Positions 9,651-19,785 of a DNA stretch of 40,676 nucleotides are shown here, one piece after another (position 1 is the first letter of the stretch; each line of letters begins with the position of its first letter). The position numbers and the translations under genes were made by a program. The DNA lies in assembly GCA_028292625.1 (NCBI GenBank), contig JAQGLY010000034.1, positions 1 to 40,676 on the forward strand, given 5' to 3'. Below the pieces are notes generated by a model. The model saw only the letters and a program-made list of their open reading frames with translations. It did not search any database and was not told where the DNA came from. The DNA comes from Herbaspirillum sp. (lineage in GTDB: Bacteria > Pseudomonadota > Gammaproteobacteria > Burkholderiales > Burkholderiaceae_D).

Positions 9651-10508
9651 TTATTGCCTCGCGTGACGCACGTTGGACGGCGCCTTGCCGGTCGAGAAAT
9701 TGCTGCGCCACGGATTGATGTCGAGTCCGCCGCGACGCGTATAGCGGGCGTAGACCGATAGCTTAGACGGCTGGCATCGACGCAGGATGTCGACGAAAAT
9801 GCGTTCCACGCATTGCTCGTGAAATTCATTGTGTTCGCGCAGGCCGATCAGATATTTCAGCAGATTTTCCTGATTGATCGGCGCGCCCACATAGTTAATC
9901 TGCACGCTGCCCCAATCCGGCTGGCCGGTCACCAGGCAATTCGATTTGAGCAGATGCGACACCAGGGTTTCTTCGACAGGAGCCAGGGTTTTATCGGCGA
10001 ACAGCAGATCAGGATTGGGCTGATAGCTGTCGACTTCGATATCCAGGCGATCCAGCAGGATGCCTTCCATCTGACGTATGGCCAGCGTGGAAAATTTATC
10101 CGCCAGCGTCAGCGCGATTTGCACCGGCGCGCCGAATGCGGCCGACAGATCGGCGCGCAACAGGTTGAGCAGCGCTTCGCTGCCGGCAAGTTTGGTCTGA
10201 TTGAATGAATTCAGATAAAGCTTGAACGATTTGGATTCGACGATATTCGGCGAGTCGGCCGGCACCGTGATCGTGGCGATCGCCACCTCCGGTTTACCGC
10301 GCATATTAAGCCAGGAGATTTCGTAGGCGTTCCAGATATCCACGCCGAAGAACGGCAGCGTGCCGCTCAGCCCGAGTTCGTCGCGCTTGCCTTTGCGTGG
10401 GATGGGGAACAGCAGCGCCGGCGTGTACTGGGTGCAGTAAACGCTGGCTTTGCCCAGCGGCGAATCAGTCAGGGAGTTCGCGGGCGAACGGTTGGTGGAA
10501 TCGGTCAT
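9651..10508 (-). CDS. queF: NADPH-dependent 7-cyano-7-deazaguanine reductase
   Basis: QueF reduces preQ0 to preQ1, a nitrile-to-amine reduction in the queuosine tRNA pathway. The 285-residue length marks the long, E. coli-type form. It has the QueF signature [16 protein letters not shown] at about 91-106, the catalytic Cys191 in [12 protein letters not shown] (E. coli Cys190) and [12 protein letters not shown] near the C-terminus. I chose the ATG at 10508 because the longer frame overlaps ilvA and adds no conserved sequence. It lies 17 bp behind ilvA and no ribosome-binding site is obvious. Confidence 0.95.
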   Translation of the reverse strand: MTDSTNRSPANSLTDSPLGKASVYCTQYTPALLFPIPRKGKRDELGLSGTLPFFGVDIWNAYEISWLNMRGKPEVAIATITVPADSPNIVESKSFKLYLNSFNQTKLAGSEALLNLLRADLSAAFGAPVQIALTLADKFSTLAIRQMEGILLDRLDIEVDSYQPNPDLLFADKTLAPVEETLVSHLLKSNCLVTGQPDWGSVQINYVGAPINQENLLKYLIGLREHNEFHEQCVERIFVDILRRCQPSKLSVYARYTRRGGLDINPWRSNFSTGKAPSNVRHARQ

Positions 10509-10525
10509 GTGCGGCGAAATCGGTA

Positions 10526-12052
10526 TCAACCGAGAAACAGTTTGTACAAGGGATTTTTGCTCTCGTCCCAATGACGATATCCCAGATTGGCGAGGAACGC
10601 ACGGAATGCCGGCATTTCTTTTTTCGGCACCTGCAGTCCGACCAGAATCCGGCCCACGTCGGAGCCCTGGCTGCGGTAGTGAAACAGACTGATATTCCAG
10701 TTCGGATTCATGCTGTTGAGAAAACGCATCAGCGCGCCCGGGCGCTCCGGGAATTCGAAGCGGTACAGCAATTCGTTTTCGGCCAGCAGACTTTTGCCGC
10801 CGACCAGATGGCGGATATGCACTTTCGCCAGCTCGTCGTGCGTCAGGTCCAGCGTGCGATAGCCGTGCTTTTCGAAATTCTTGGCGATCTGGCTGGATTC
10901 ATGATTGCCGCTGGTCTGAATGCCGACGAACACGTGCGCCTCGTTGCGGTCGCTGATGCGGTAATTGAATTCGGTCACATTGCGCGTGCCGACCAGTTCG
11001 CAGAACGCGCGGAAACTGCCGTGGCGTTCGGGAATGGTGACCGCCAGCACCGCTTCGCGCGCCTCCCCGATATCGGCCATTTCGGCGACGAAACGCAAGC
11101 GGTCGAAATTCATGTTGGCGCCGCAGGCGATGGTGATCAAGGTTTCGTTTTTGATCGGTTTTTTGCCCAGCCGCGCGCGTTCGATATAGGCCTTGGCGCC
11201 GGCGATGGCGAGCGCGCCCGCCGGTTCCAGGATGCTGCGGGTGTCCTGGAAGACATCCTTGATCGCCGTACAGACCGCATCGGTGTCGACCAGGATGATG
11301 TCGTCCACATATTTTTTGGTCAGGCGGAAGGTCTCCTCGCCGACCAGTTTGACAGCGGTGCCGTCGGAAAACAGGCCCACGTCGGCCAGCGTGACGCGGC
11401 GTCCGGCCTTTATGCTGCGGGCCATCGCATCCGAGTCGGTGGTTTGCACGCCGATGATCTTGATGTCCGGACGCACCGCCTTGACATACGCCGCTACGCC
11501 GGAGATCAGGCCGCCGCCGCCGATGGCGACGAAAATCGCGTGGATCGGGCCGGAATGCTGGCGCAGGATTTCCATGCCGATGGTGCCCTGGCCGGCGATC
11601 ACGTCAGGATCGTCGAACGGATGCACGAACGTCAGTTTCTGTTTCTTTTCCAGCGTCAGCGCGTGCGCGTAGGCGTCGGTATACGAATCGCCATGCAGCA
11701 CGACTTCACCGCCGCGCGCCCTGACGGCGTCGATTTTGACGCCGGGCGTGGTGGTCGGCATCACGATCACCGCGCGGCAGCCGAGTTTGGCGGCCGACAG
11801 CGCGACGCCTTGCGCGTGATTGCCGGCCGACGCGCAAATCACGCCGCGCTTCAATTGCGCGGGGGTCAGATGCGCCATTTTGTTATAGGCGCCGCGCAAT
11901 TTGAAGCTGTGCACGCTTTGCATGTCTTCGCGCTTGAAATAAATCTGGTTTCCCATCCGTTGCGACAGATGCGCGGCCAGTTGCAGCGGGGTTTCGACCG
12001 CGACGTCGTAGACGCGCGCGGTCAATATTTTTTGCAGATAGTCTGTAGTCAT
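10526..12052 (-). CDS. ilvA: Threonine ammonia-lyase, biosynthetic
   Basis: This PLP enzyme deaminates threonine to 2-oxobutyrate, committing carbon to isoleucine. The 508-residue product (E. coli form 514) carries the PLP Lys at residue 51 in [12 protein letters not shown], the Gly-rich loop [10 protein letters not shown], and two C-terminal ACT-like regulatory domains (about 330-508), so feedback control by isoleucine is expected. The ATG at 12052 matches the family start; an upstream extension to 12220 is unlikely. It is the first gene of an ilvA-queF unit. Confidence 0.95.
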   Translation of the reverse strand: MTTDYLQKILTARVYDVAVETPLQLAAHLSQRMGNQIYFKREDMQSVHSFKLRGAYNKMAHLTPAQLKRGVICASAGNHAQGVALSAAKLGCRAVIVMPTTTPGVKIDAVRARGGEVVLHGDSYTDAYAHALTLEKKQKLTFVHPFDDPDVIAGQGTIGMEILRQHSGPIHAIFVAIGGGGLISGVAAYVKAVRPDIKIIGVQTTDSDAMARSIKAGRRVTLADVGLFSDGTAVKLVGEETFRLTKKYVDDIILVDTDAVCTAIKDVFQDTRSILEPAGALAIAGAKAYIERARLGKKPIKNETLITIACGANMNFDRLRFVAEMADIGEAREAVLAVTIPERHGSFRAFCELVGTRNVTEFNYRISDRNEAHVFVGIQTSGNHESSQIAKNFEKHGYRTLDLTHDELAKVHIRHLVGGKSLLAENELLYRFEFPERPGALMRFLNSMNPNWNISLFHYRSQGSDVGRILVGLQVPKKEMPAFRAFLANLGYRHWDESKNPLYKLFLG

Positions 12053-12378
12053 GGATCCGGATATTGTTTTGAACCCGTGCGGCGGTAAAAGGAGGCGCGG
12101 CGCGACGGTCGAATGAATGGGGCGGAACACGCCATTATAATGGAGCGCCGCCGAGCTTTGCCGGGCGGCCGCTTTGCCAGCGGTCTTCGGCGTCGGTTTT
12201 TGGCTGCCGTCCGTGGCCATTATAGTTTTATAGAATCGATTAATGTAATTTAATAATTTTTATAAATCGCGTCGATTCGGCCTGTAAAGTTATATTGGAG
12301 CGGCTATTCATTGCGGCTCTCGTGTGTGCGCGCAATAAGATAGAATGATTGTTTAGCAGCAGATGACTTACAACAGTG
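12053..12378. promoter_or_regulatory. Divergent intergenic region with palindrome
   Basis: This 326-bp gap separates ilvA (minus) from the large oxidoreductase gene (plus). It holds a perfect 12-bp palindrome CCATTATAATGG at 12132-12143, which contains a consensus -10 TATAAT on both strands about 80 bp before ilvA, but no convincing -35. A very AT-rich stretch lies at 12226-12270, and TTATATT at about 12290 is a possible -10 for the plus-strand gene. I see no gene or RNA here. Confidence 0.4.
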
Positions 12379-15300
12379 ATGAACGCCCCCGCCCAACTTC
12401 AAGTACTGCTTTCCGACACGCCGCATGGCGAACCGGCTACGCGTTTGCGTGAAATTCCCTATAACTACACCTCTTTTTCGGATCGCGAAATCGTTATCCG
12501 GCTATTGGGCCAGGAAGCGTGGCATTTGCTCGACGAATTGCGCAGCAAACGCCAGACCGGCCGCTCGGCCCGCATGCTGTATGAGGTGCTGGGCGATATC
12601 TGGGTAGTGCGGCGCAATCCGTATCTGCAGGACGATCTGCTGGACAATCCGAAGCGGCGCGCCGCGCTGATCGAAGCGCTGAATCATCGGCTGGCCGAAG
12701 TCGACAAGCGCCGCATCGCCACCGATCTGGCCGAGCACGGCGACGATAAAGTCACGCGCATCCGCAGCGCCAACGTGGAAGCCTTGCTGAAGGCGGCGCA
12801 AAAGGCAATTGTCGACTTCGGCGACGAATTCCAGCGCACCTACGATTTGCGCAAACGCGCCACCAAGGTGTTGGGACGCTATACCGCCAAGGACAATATC
12901 AAGTTCGACGGCCTGTCGCGCGTATCGCATGTGACCGACGCCACCGACTGGCGCGTCGAATATCCGTTCGTGGTGCTCACGCCCGACAGCGAAGACGAAA
13001 TGGCCGGCATCGTCAAGGCCTGCATCGAATTGGGGCTGACCATCATCCCGCGCGGGGGCGGCACCGGCTACACCGGCGGCGCGATCCCGTTGACGCCGCT
13101 GTCGGCAGTGATCAACACCGAAAAACTGGAAGAAATGGGCGCGGTCGAATTGACCGTGCTGCCGGGGCTCGACAAGCCGTACGCAACGCTGTTTACCGGC
13201 GCCGGCGTGGTGACCAAGCGCGCATCCGATGCGGCCGACAAGGCCGGGTTCGTGTTCGCATGCGATCCGACTTCCGCCGAGGCCTCCTGCATCGGCGGCA
13301 ACATCGCGATGAATGCGGGCGGCAAGAAGGCCGTGTTGTGGGGCACCGCGCTCGACAATCTGGCCAGCTGGCGCATGGTCGATCCGAACGGCGACTGGCT
13401 GGATGTCACGCGGATCAATCATAACCTCGGCAAGATTCACGATGCGCCGGTGGCTTCATTCAAACTGGAATGGACGCATCCGGCCGAAAAGGGCGCGCAT
13501 CGCAGCGAGCCGTTCAAGACCGAAATGCTGGACATACCCGGCCCCACATTCCGCAAGGAAGGCCTTGGCAAGGATGTCACCGATAAATTTCTGTCGGGCC
13601 TGCCCGGCGCGCAGAAAGAAGGCTGCGACGGTCTGATTACGTCGGCCGTGTGGATTCTGCACAAAATGCCGAAGTACACGCGCACCGTTTGCCTGGAGTT
13701 TTTCGGTCAGGCACGCGACGCGATCCCGTCGATCGTCGAAATCAAGAATTTCATGGACGCGGAAACCCGCCGCGGCGGCGCGACGCTGGCCGGTCTCGAA
13801 CATCTGGACGAGCGCTATCTGCGCGCCGTCGGTTATTCGACCAAATCCAAGCGCGGCGTGCTGCCGAAAATGGCCTTGTTCGGCGATATCGTCGGCGACG
13901 ATGAAAACGCCGTGGCGCAGGCCGCATCGGAAGTGGTGCGCATGGCCAACAACCGCGTCGGCGAAGGATTCGTGGCTGTGAGCCCCGAGGCGCGCAAGAA
14001 ATTCTGGCTCGACCGTTCGCGCACCGCGGCGATCGCCAAGCACACCAATGCGTTCAAGATCAACGAGGATGTGGTGATCCCGTTGGACCGGATGGGCGAA
14101 TACACCGACGGCATCGAGCGCATCAATATCGAATTGTCGGTCAAGAATAAATTGCAGTTTCTGGGCGAGTTGCGCGCGTTTTTCGCGAAGGGCAATCTGC
14201 CTTTGAGCAAGAATGAGGATGCCGAAGGCGGCGATATTCCGGCCGCCGAGATGCTGGAAGACCGTGTGCACGAGGCCGAGGAGCTGATCAATCGCTGCGA
14301 GGCGCGCTGGGCTTATCTGACCGCCAATCTCGACATGCCGTTGCGCGATGCGCAGCAGCAGTTGCTGGCGCTCTGCCCGCCATCCGTGGTGCCGCCGCAG
14401 ACGCTCGCGCAGCGCCTGGCCGAGCAGCCGGACGTACGCGTGTTCGATCTGGTGCAGGACCGCACGATTCGCGTTACCTGGAAACAGGAAGTGCGCGCGC
14501 AATTGCGCCAGATATTCAGCGGCGGCGCCTTCAAGCAGATTCTGGAGGAATGCGGCGCCATCCATAAGCGCGTATTGCGCGGCCGCGTGTTCGTCGCGCT
14601 GCACATGCATGCCGGCGACGGCAATGTGCATACCAATATCCCGGTCAATTCCGATCATTACGAGATGCTGCAGGACGCGCATCAGGCGGTGGCCCGCATC
14701 ATGGCGCTGGCGCGTTCGCTGGACGGCGTGATTTCGGGCGAGCACGGCATCGGCATCACCAAGCTGGAATTCCTGAAGGAAGACGAAATCAGCGAATTCC
14801 GCGACTATAAGTTGCGCATCGATCCGGAAGGCCGTTTCAACAAGGGCAAGCTGCTGAATCTGCCCGGACTCGAGGCCGACCTGAGCAACGCCTATACGCC
14901 GTCGTTCGGTTTGATGGGGCACGAATCGCTGATCATGCAGCAGAGCGATATCGGCGCGGTCGCCAACAGCATCAAGGACTGCCTGCGCTGCGGCAAGTGC
15001 AAACCGGTCTGCGCGACGCATGTGCCGCGCGCCAATCTGCTGTACTCGCCGCGCAACAAGATCCTGGCGACCTCGCTGCTGGTCGAGGCTTTCCTGTACG
15101 AGGAACAGACCCGGCGCGGCGTGTCGATCAAGCACTGGGAAGAGTTCGAGGACGTTGCCGATCACTGCACGGTCTGCCACAAGTGCCTGACGCCTTGCCC
15201 GGTCGATATCGACTTCGGCGACGTGTCGATGAACATGCGCAATCTGCTGCGCAAGATGGGCAAGCGCTCGTTCAATCCGGGCACCGCGACGGCGATGTTT

Positions 15301-16392
15301 TTCCTGAATGCGACCGATCCGGCCACCATCAACGCCACGCGGCAGCTGATGACCGGCATCGGCTTCAAGGCGCAGCGTTTCGGCAATGAGCTGCTGAAGA
15401 AATTCGCGCGCAAGCAGTCCAGGACGCCGCCGGCCACGGTTGGCAAGGCGCCGATCAAGGAACAGGTGATTCATTTCATCAACAAGAAGATGCCGGGCAA
15501 TCTGCCGAAGAAGACCGCGCGCGCATTGCTCGATATCGAAGACGACAAGATCGTGCCGATCATCCGCAATCCGCTGACCACCACGGCCGATACGGAAGCG
15601 GTGTTCTACTTCCCCGGCTGCGGATCGGAACGGCTGTTTTCGCAGGTCGGTTTGGCGACGCAGGCGATGTTGTGGCGCGTCGGCGTGCAGACGGTGCTGC
15701 CGCCGGGATATCTGTGCTGCGGCTATCCGCAACGCGGCTCCGGCGACTACGACAAGGCCGAGAAGATCATCACCGACAACCGGGTGCTGTTCCACCGGAT
15801 GGCGAATACGCTGAATTATCTGGATATCAAGACGGTCATCGTGTCGTGCGGCACTTGCTACGATCAATTGCAGGGTTATGAATTCGACAAAATTTTCCCC
15901 GGCTGCCGCATCCTCGACATCCACGAATATCTGCTGGAAAAGGACGTCACGCTGTCCGGCGTCACCGGCACGCGCTACATGTATCACGATCCTTGCCATA
16001 CGCCGATGAAATTGCAGGATCCGCTGAAGACGGTGAATGCGCTGATTTCGACGGCCGACGGTCAGAAAGTGGAAAAGAACGACCGTTGCTGCGGCGAATC
16101 CGGCACCTTCGGCGTCAGCCGTCCGGACGTATCGACGCAGGTGCGTTTCCGCAAGGAAGAGGAAATGATCAAAGGCGCCAACAAGGTGCGCGCCGACGGT
16201 TTCGACGGCGAGGTCAAGATACTGACTTCCTGCCCTTCCTGCCTGCAAGGCCTGAATCGTTACAACGAGGATTCCGGTACGACCGCCGATTACATCGTGG
16301 TTGAAATGGCCAAGCATCTGATGGGCGAAAACTGGCTGCCCGAATACGTCGCCCGCGCCAACAACGGCGGCATCGAGCGGATTCTGGTATAG
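12379..16392 (+). CDS. Giant FAD-linked oxidoreductase with ferredoxin and CCG domains (DUF3683 type)
   Basis: A 1337-residue soluble multidomain oxidoreductase. After about 180 residues of unknown fold comes a PCMH-type FAD domain ([13 protein letters not shown] near 222), an FAD-oxidase C-terminal region, and two 4Fe-4S motifs, Cys868-x2-Cys-x2-Cys-x3-Cys878 and Cys930-x2-Cys-x2-Cys-x3-Cys940. Two Cys-rich CCG domains follow (CCGYPQRG at 1113 and CCGESG at 1237). This is a GlcD/D-lactate-dehydrogenase-like subunit fused to a GlpC/GlcF-like one, so 2-hydroxy acid oxidation with electrons passed to quinone is plausible. The substrate is unknown. GTG at 12376 is an alternative start; no clear ribosome-binding site is visible. 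Confidence 0.85.
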   Translation: MNAPAQLQVLLSDTPHGEPATRLREIPYNYTSFSDREIVIRLLGQEAWHLLDELRSKRQTGRSARMLYEVLGDIWVVRRNPYLQDDLLDNPKRRAALIEALNHRLAEVDKRRIATDLAEHGDDKVTRIRSANVEALLKAAQKAIVDFGDEFQRTYDLRKRATKVLGRYTAKDNIKFDGLSRVSHVTDATDWRVEYPFVVLTPDSEDEMAGIVKACIELGLTIIPRGGGTGYTGGAIPLTPLSAVINTEKLEEMGAVELTVLPGLDKPYATLFTGAGVVTKRASDAADKAGFVFACDPTSAEASCIGGNIAMNAGGKKAVLWGTALDNLASWRMVDPNGDWLDVTRINHNLGKIHDAPVASFKLEWTHPAEKGAHRSEPFKTEMLDIPGPTFRKEGLGKDVTDKFLSGLPGAQKEGCDGLITSAVWILHKMPKYTRTVCLEFFGQARDAIPSIVEIKNFMDAETRRGGATLAGLEHLDERYLRAVGYSTKSKRGVLPKMALFGDIVGDDENAVAQAASEVVRMANNRVGEGFVAVSPEARKKFWLDRSRTAAIAKHTNAFKINEDVVIPLDRMGEYTDGIERINIELSVKNKLQFLGELRAFFAKGNLPLSKNEDAEGGDIPAAEMLEDRVHEAEELINRCEARWAYLTANLDMPLRDAQQQLLALCPPSVVPPQTLAQRLAEQPDVRVFDLVQDRTIRVTWKQEVRAQLRQIFSGGAFKQILEECGAIHKRVLRGRVFVALHMHAGDGNVHTNIPVNSDHYEMLQDAHQAVARIMALARSLDGVISGEHGIGITKLEFLKEDEISEFRDYKLRIDPEGRFNKGKLLNLPGLEADLSNAYTPSFGLMGHESLIMQQSDIGAVANSIKDCLRCGKCKPVCATHVPRANLLYSPRNKILATSLLVEAFLYEEQTRRGVSIKHWEEFEDVADHCTVCHKCLTPCPVDIDFGDVSMNMRNLLRKMGKRSFNPGTATAMFFLNATDPATINATRQLMTGIGFKAQRFGNELLKKFARKQSRTPPATVGKAPIKEQVIHFINKKMPGNLPKKTARALLDIEDDKIVPIIRNPLTTTADTEAVFYFPGCGSERLFSQVGLATQAMLWRVGVQTVLPPGYLCCGYPQRGSGDYDKAEKIITDNRVLFHRMANTLNYLDIKTVIVSCGTCYDQLQGYEFDKIFPGCRILDIHEYLLEKDVTLSGVTGTRYMYHDPCHTPMKLQDPLKTVNALISTADGQKVEKNDRCCGESGTFGVSRPDVSTQVRFRKEEEMIKGANKVRADGFDGEVKILTSCPSCLQGLNRYNEDSGTTADYIVVEMAKHLMGENWLPEYVARANNGGIERILV

Positions 16393-16394
16393 CC

Positions 16395-16832
16395 ATGAGC
16401 GCTTGCGATCAATGCGAGTTGTGCCATGCCGACGGCGGCGAAGTATTGTTTCGCAACGCCGATTACCGGGTGGTGCTGGTCGACGATGCCGGGTATCCGG
16501 GGTTCTGCCGGGTAATCTGGAATGCGCACGTCGGCGAAATGACGTCGTTGGCGCCAACCCAGCGCGCGGTGCTGATGGATGCGGTGTGGTGCGTCGAAAG
16601 CGCACTGCGCGAGACGCTGCAGCCGACCAAGATCAATCTGGCCAGCCTGGGAAATATGACTGCGCATCTGCACTGGCACCTGATTCCGCGCTTCTCGGAC
16701 GATGCGCATTTTCCGAATCCGATCTGGGCGCAGCCGCAGCGCGAAGCGTCGCCCGCGTCGCTGGCCTCGCGCAAGGATTTATTGCCGCAGTTGCGGCAAG
16801 CGGTGACGCGTCATTTGGCGGCATCGCATTGA
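16395..16832 (+). CDS. HIT-family hydrolase
   Basis: A 145-residue histidine-triad protein with the catalytic motif HLHWHLIPR, in the order expected for HIT nucleotide hydrolases or transferases. The exact substrate cannot be read from the sequence. The start lies two bases after the stop of the large oxidoreductase, so the two are translated from one message. The N-terminus has a Cys-x2-Cys-x2-Cys cluster (CDQCELC) that could bind zinc. Confidence 0.9.
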   Translation: MSACDQCELCHADGGEVLFRNADYRVVLVDDAGYPGFCRVIWNAHVGEMTSLAPTQRAVLMDAVWCVESALRETLQPTKINLASLGNMTAHLHWHLIPRFSDDAHFPNPIWAQPQREASPASLASRKDLLPQLRQAVTRHLAASH

Positions 16833-16883
16833 ACGCCTATTCAGGCTTGCATGCGTCTTGAACGCGGATCACAGGAAAGAAAT

Positions 16884-17318
16884 ATGACTTCAGAACCATC
16901 CACCACCACCGCCGCTCCGCATCCGACCGCCTTCAAAGTGCGCAAGCAGTCGCGCGTAATGGAAGTGAGCTTCGACGATGGCAGCGAATTTTCACTGCCG
17001 TTCGAATTGTTGCGCGTCTATTCGCCGTCGGCGGAAGTGCGCGGCCATGCGCCCGGCCAGGAAGTGCTGCAACTGGGCAAGCGCAATGTCGAGGTGGTCC
17101 AGCTGGAACCGGTCGGCAACTACGGCATCAAACCGGTTTTCTCCGACGGCCACGAAAGCGGGATTTACACCTGGGATTATCTGTACCAATTGGGGCGCGA
17201 TCAGGCCGCGATGTGGGAAGAGTACCTGCAGAAACTGGTGGCTGCGGGACATACCCGCGAATCCGGTCGCGATGTTGCAGGTATTGCCGCCTCGTCAGGG
17301 CGCCATTGCGGCGGATAA
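16884..17318 (+). CDS. DUF971 (gamma-butyrobetaine-hydroxylase-like N-terminal) protein
   Basis: A 144-residue protein with the compact DUF971 fold: SFDDGSEFSLPFELLRVYSP, then EPVGNYGIKPVFSDGHESGI and YTWDYLYQLG. The same domain begins gamma-butyrobetaine hydroxylases, where it binds zinc, and it occurs alone next to ubiE in many proteobacteria. The function is unknown. The ATG at 16884 was chosen for its AGGA site six bases upstream; an in-frame ATG at 16851 lacks one. Confidence 0.88.
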   Translation: MTSEPSTTTAAPHPTAFKVRKQSRVMEVSFDDGSEFSLPFELLRVYSPSAEVRGHAPGQEVLQLGKRNVEVVQLEPVGNYGIKPVFSDGHESGIYTWDYLYQLGRDQAAMWEEYLQKLVAAGHTRESGRDVAGIAASSGRHCGG

Positions 17319-17360
17319 AATCGCGCTTGTATAATGCATTTCCCTATTGAGGTTGCGCGC

Positions 17361-18095
17361 ATGACCAATACCACGCATTTCGGCTATCAAACTGTCGATG
17401 AGGACGCCAAGGTCCATAAAGTGGCCGAAGTTTTCCATTCGGTGGCGTCCAAATACGATGTCATGAACGATCTGATGTCGGCCGGCATGCACCGTCTCTG
17501 GAAAACCTTCACCATCGGGCAAGCCGGCGTGCGTCCCGGCTTCAAGGTGCTCGATATCGCCGGGGGCACCGGCGATCTGGCCATGGCGTTCGCGCGGCGC
17601 GCCGGTCCCACCGGCGAGGTCTGGCTGACCGATATCAATGAGTCGATGTTGCGCGTCGGGCGCGATCGGCTGTTGAATCACGGCATCGATACGCCGAGCA
17701 TGCTGTGCGATGCGGAAAAATTGCCGTTTCCCGATAATTATTTCGACCGCGTATCGGTGGCCTTCGGTTTGCGCAATATGACGCACAAGGATAAGGCGCT
17801 GGCGGAGATGCGGCGCGTGCTGAAGCCGGGCGGAAAATTGCTGGTGCTGGAATTTTCCAAAGTCTGGCGCCCGTTGCAAAAGCCGTATGACGTGTATTCG
17901 TTTTCGGTACTGCCGTGGTTAGGCAAGAAAATCGCCAACGATGCGGAAAGCTATCGTTACCTGGCCGAATCGATCCGCATGCACCCGGATCAGGACAGCT
18001 TGAAACAGATGCTGGTCGACGCCGGCCTGGAGCGCGTCGAATACTTCAATCTGACGGCCGGCGTGGCCGCTTTGCATACCGGTATCAAACTTTAG
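17361..18095 (+). CDS. ubiE: Ubiquinone/menaquinone C-methyltransferase
   Basis: An SAM-dependent methyltransferase that makes the C-methylation of demethylated quinol precursors in ubiquinone synthesis. The 244-residue product has the SAM motif [12 protein letters not shown] at about 63-74 and the UbiE signatures [18 protein letters not shown] and [13 protein letters not shown]. The ATG at 17361 follows a GAGG site and fits family starts. It lies 42 bp after the DUF971 gene and seven bases before the Tim44-like gene. Confidence 0.96.
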   Translation: MTNTTHFGYQTVDEDAKVHKVAEVFHSVASKYDVMNDLMSAGMHRLWKTFTIGQAGVRPGFKVLDIAGGTGDLAMAFARRAGPTGEVWLTDINESMLRVGRDRLLNHGIDTPSMLCDAEKLPFPDNYFDRVSVAFGLRNMTHKDKALAEMRRVLKPGGKLLVLEFSKVWRPLQKPYDVYSFSVLPWLGKKIANDAESYRYLAESIRMHPDQDSLKQMLVDAGLERVEYFNLTAGVAALHTGIKL

Positions 18096-18102
18096 GGATT
18101 TC

Positions 18103-19059
18103 ATGAAACGATTATTGATCGCGCTGTTGATTTTTGTAACGATGCTGCCGTTGGCTGAAGCCAGACGTCTGGGCGGCGGCGGGTCCATCGGCAGACAATC
18201 CACTTATTCGCGGCAAGTTTCGCCGCCGAGCCAGACGGTCACGCCGGCCAGACCGGCGGCTCCCGCGGCCGCGCCGGCAGCGGCTCCCGGTGCGGTGACG
18301 CCGCCCCGGCCCGCCAGCCCATGGCGCGGCATCCTGGGCGGCGCGCTGCTCGGGCTCGGCTTGGGCGCCTTGCTTTCCCATTTCGGCATAGGGGGCGCCT
18401 TCGGCAGCATGATTTCGATGATCCTGATGCTGGCATTGCTGGGCTTCGCCGTCATGTTCCTGGTGCGCATGTTCAGCCGCCGTAACAATGCAGGGGACCG
18501 GCCGGCGAACGAGCCCGCGTATGCGGGCCGGATGTATTCCGAGCCTGCTTCGGGGTCGACTTCATTCACGCCGGAAATCGGCTCAGGCATTGCCGCCGAG
18601 GCGCCGAGGGCATTTCAAACGCCGTCGTCGGGGTTGAGCAGCGGATCGTTCGGCGGCGGCGCCGGCGGGCACGGAACCGCGCTGGGTATCCCGGCCGATT
18701 TCGATGTGGCCGGTTTCGTGCGCAATGCGAAAACCTATTTCATTCGCCTGCAGGCGGCCGGAGATAAAGCCGACATTCACGATATCCGCGAATTCACGAC
18801 TCCCGAAATGTTCGCCGAGTTGCGGTTGCAAATACAGGAGCGCGGCGCCAGTCCGAATGTGACCGACGTGGTGCAACTGAACGGCGAATTGCTGGGCATC
18901 GACCAGGAAGCCGACGATTATCTCGCCACCGTCAAATTCAGCGGTCTGATCAAGGAAGCCCCGGATGCGTCGGCGGAGCCGTTTGCCGAAATGTGGATTT
19001 TCAGCAAGCCTGTCGACGGCGGCGGCTGGGTGCTGGCGGGCATACAGCAAGTATCCTGA
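18103..19059 (+). CDS. Tim44-like domain membrane protein
   Basis: A 318-residue protein with a signal-like N-terminus (MKRLLIALLIFVTMLPLAEA), a Gly-rich then Pro/Ala-rich linker, two hydrophobic segments (about 76-96 and 101-124), a low-complexity Ser/Gly stretch, and a C-terminal Tim44/MRP-L45-like domain from about residue 205 (FVRNAKTYFIRLQAAGDKAD). The bacterial role of this domain is unclear; membrane anchoring or protein interaction is likely. It sits between ubiE and ubiJ, which are adjacent in E. coli, and its transcript meets a strong terminator at 19165-19204. Confidence 0.85.
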   Translation: MKRLLIALLIFVTMLPLAEARRLGGGGSIGRQSTYSRQVSPPSQTVTPARPAAPAAAPAAAPGAVTPPRPASPWRGILGGALLGLGLGALLSHFGIGGAFGSMISMILMLALLGFAVMFLVRMFSRRNNAGDRPANEPAYAGRMYSEPASGSTSFTPEIGSGIAAEAPRAFQTPSSGLSSGSFGGGAGGHGTALGIPADFDVAGFVRNAKTYFIRLQAAGDKADIHDIREFTTPEMFAELRLQIQERGASPNVTDVVQLNGELLGIDQEADDYLATVKFSGLIKEAPDASAEPFAEMWIFSKPVDGGGWVLAGIQQVS

Positions 19060-19164
19060 GCCTGTAATGAACCGGCGGATTTCGCGCGCAGCTTTCCGCC
19101 ATATCCGCCGTTTTCATAGCCGGTTCCGGTTGTTCCGCCGGCTGCCGTATCCGTTTTCATTATT

Positions 19165-19204
19165 CCGCCCGTTCCGATTGATCGTTACGGGCGGTTTTAT
19201 TTTG
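19165..19204 (+). terminator. Strong rho-independent terminator just before ubiJ
   Basis: A perfect 8-bp stem CCGCCCGT/ACGGGCGG (19165-19172 with 19187-19194) is followed by TTTTATTTT. It would end the ubiE/Tim44-like transcript. The T-tract ends only six bases before the ubiJ ATG, which is unusual. Confidence 0.88.
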
Positions 19205-19209
19205 TCATC

Positions 19210-19785
19210 ATGAAGCCCAATCCCTTACCATACGCGATTAATCATTTGCTGGCGCAGGAACCCTGGGCGCAGCGCAAGCTGCTCGCGCACCGCGGCAAGA
19301 CCGCAGCCATCGATACCGGCTTGCTGACGCTGCGTTTGCGGATAACCGACGACGGCATGGTCGAAGCGGTCGACACGCAGGTCGCCAGCGACGTGACGAT
19401 CAAGGTCAAATTGTCCGATCTGCCCCTGATTGCGGTCGATCCCGAACGCGCGTTTTCATACGTGAAGATCGACGGCGACGCCGATCTTGCCAATGCGATC
19501 TCGCAATTGAGTCAGAATCTGCGTTGGGACGCCGCGCACGATCTGAGCAAGCTGGTCGGCGAAATTGCGGCCCAGCGGATGGTGTCGGCCGGCGAATCCG
19601 CGGCGGCGACGGTGAAGGCGACCCATAAATCGTTCACTGAAAACCTGGCCGAGTATTTCCTCGAGGAACAGCCGATGCTGGTGCGGCCCGCCGCGGTGAC
19701 TGGGATGGGCGATCGGGTCGGCAGATTGCGTGACGACGTTGAGCGCCTCATCAAGCGTATCGAAAAACTGGAAAGCAGAAGCTAG
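19210..19785 (+). CDS. ubiJ: Ubiquinone biosynthesis accessory factor UbiJ
   Basis: A 191-residue SCP2-type protein. UbiJ binds lipid intermediates in the soluble Ubi complex that carries late ubiquinone steps. The N-terminus INHLLAQEPWAQRKLLAHRG matches UbiJ; a central SCP2 domain is followed by a C-terminal helix (VGRLRDDVERLIKRIEKLES). The ATG at 19210 fits homologues but has no ribosome-binding site: the upstream 45 bases are a terminator hairpin. The next gene, ubiB, starts directly after its stop codon. Confidence 0.9.
   Translation: MKPNPLPYAINHLLAQEPWAQRKLLAHRGKTAAIDTGLLTLRLRITDDGMVEAVDTQVASDVTIKVKLSDLPLIAVDPERAFSYVKIDGDADLANAISQLSQNLRWDAAHDLSKLVGEIAAQRMVSAGESAAATVKATHKSFTENLAEYFLEEQPMLVRPAAVTGMGDRVGRLRDDVERLIKRIEKLESRS

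Noticed and set aside
10397..12088. A 563-codon plus-strand frame opposite ilvA
   Set aside because: Antisense shadow with low-complexity composition.
13456..16605. A 1049-codon open frame on the minus strand opposite the large oxidoreductase
   Set aside because: It lacks recognisable domains and is explained by GC-rich codon use of the plus-strand gene, which has clear cofactor motifs.
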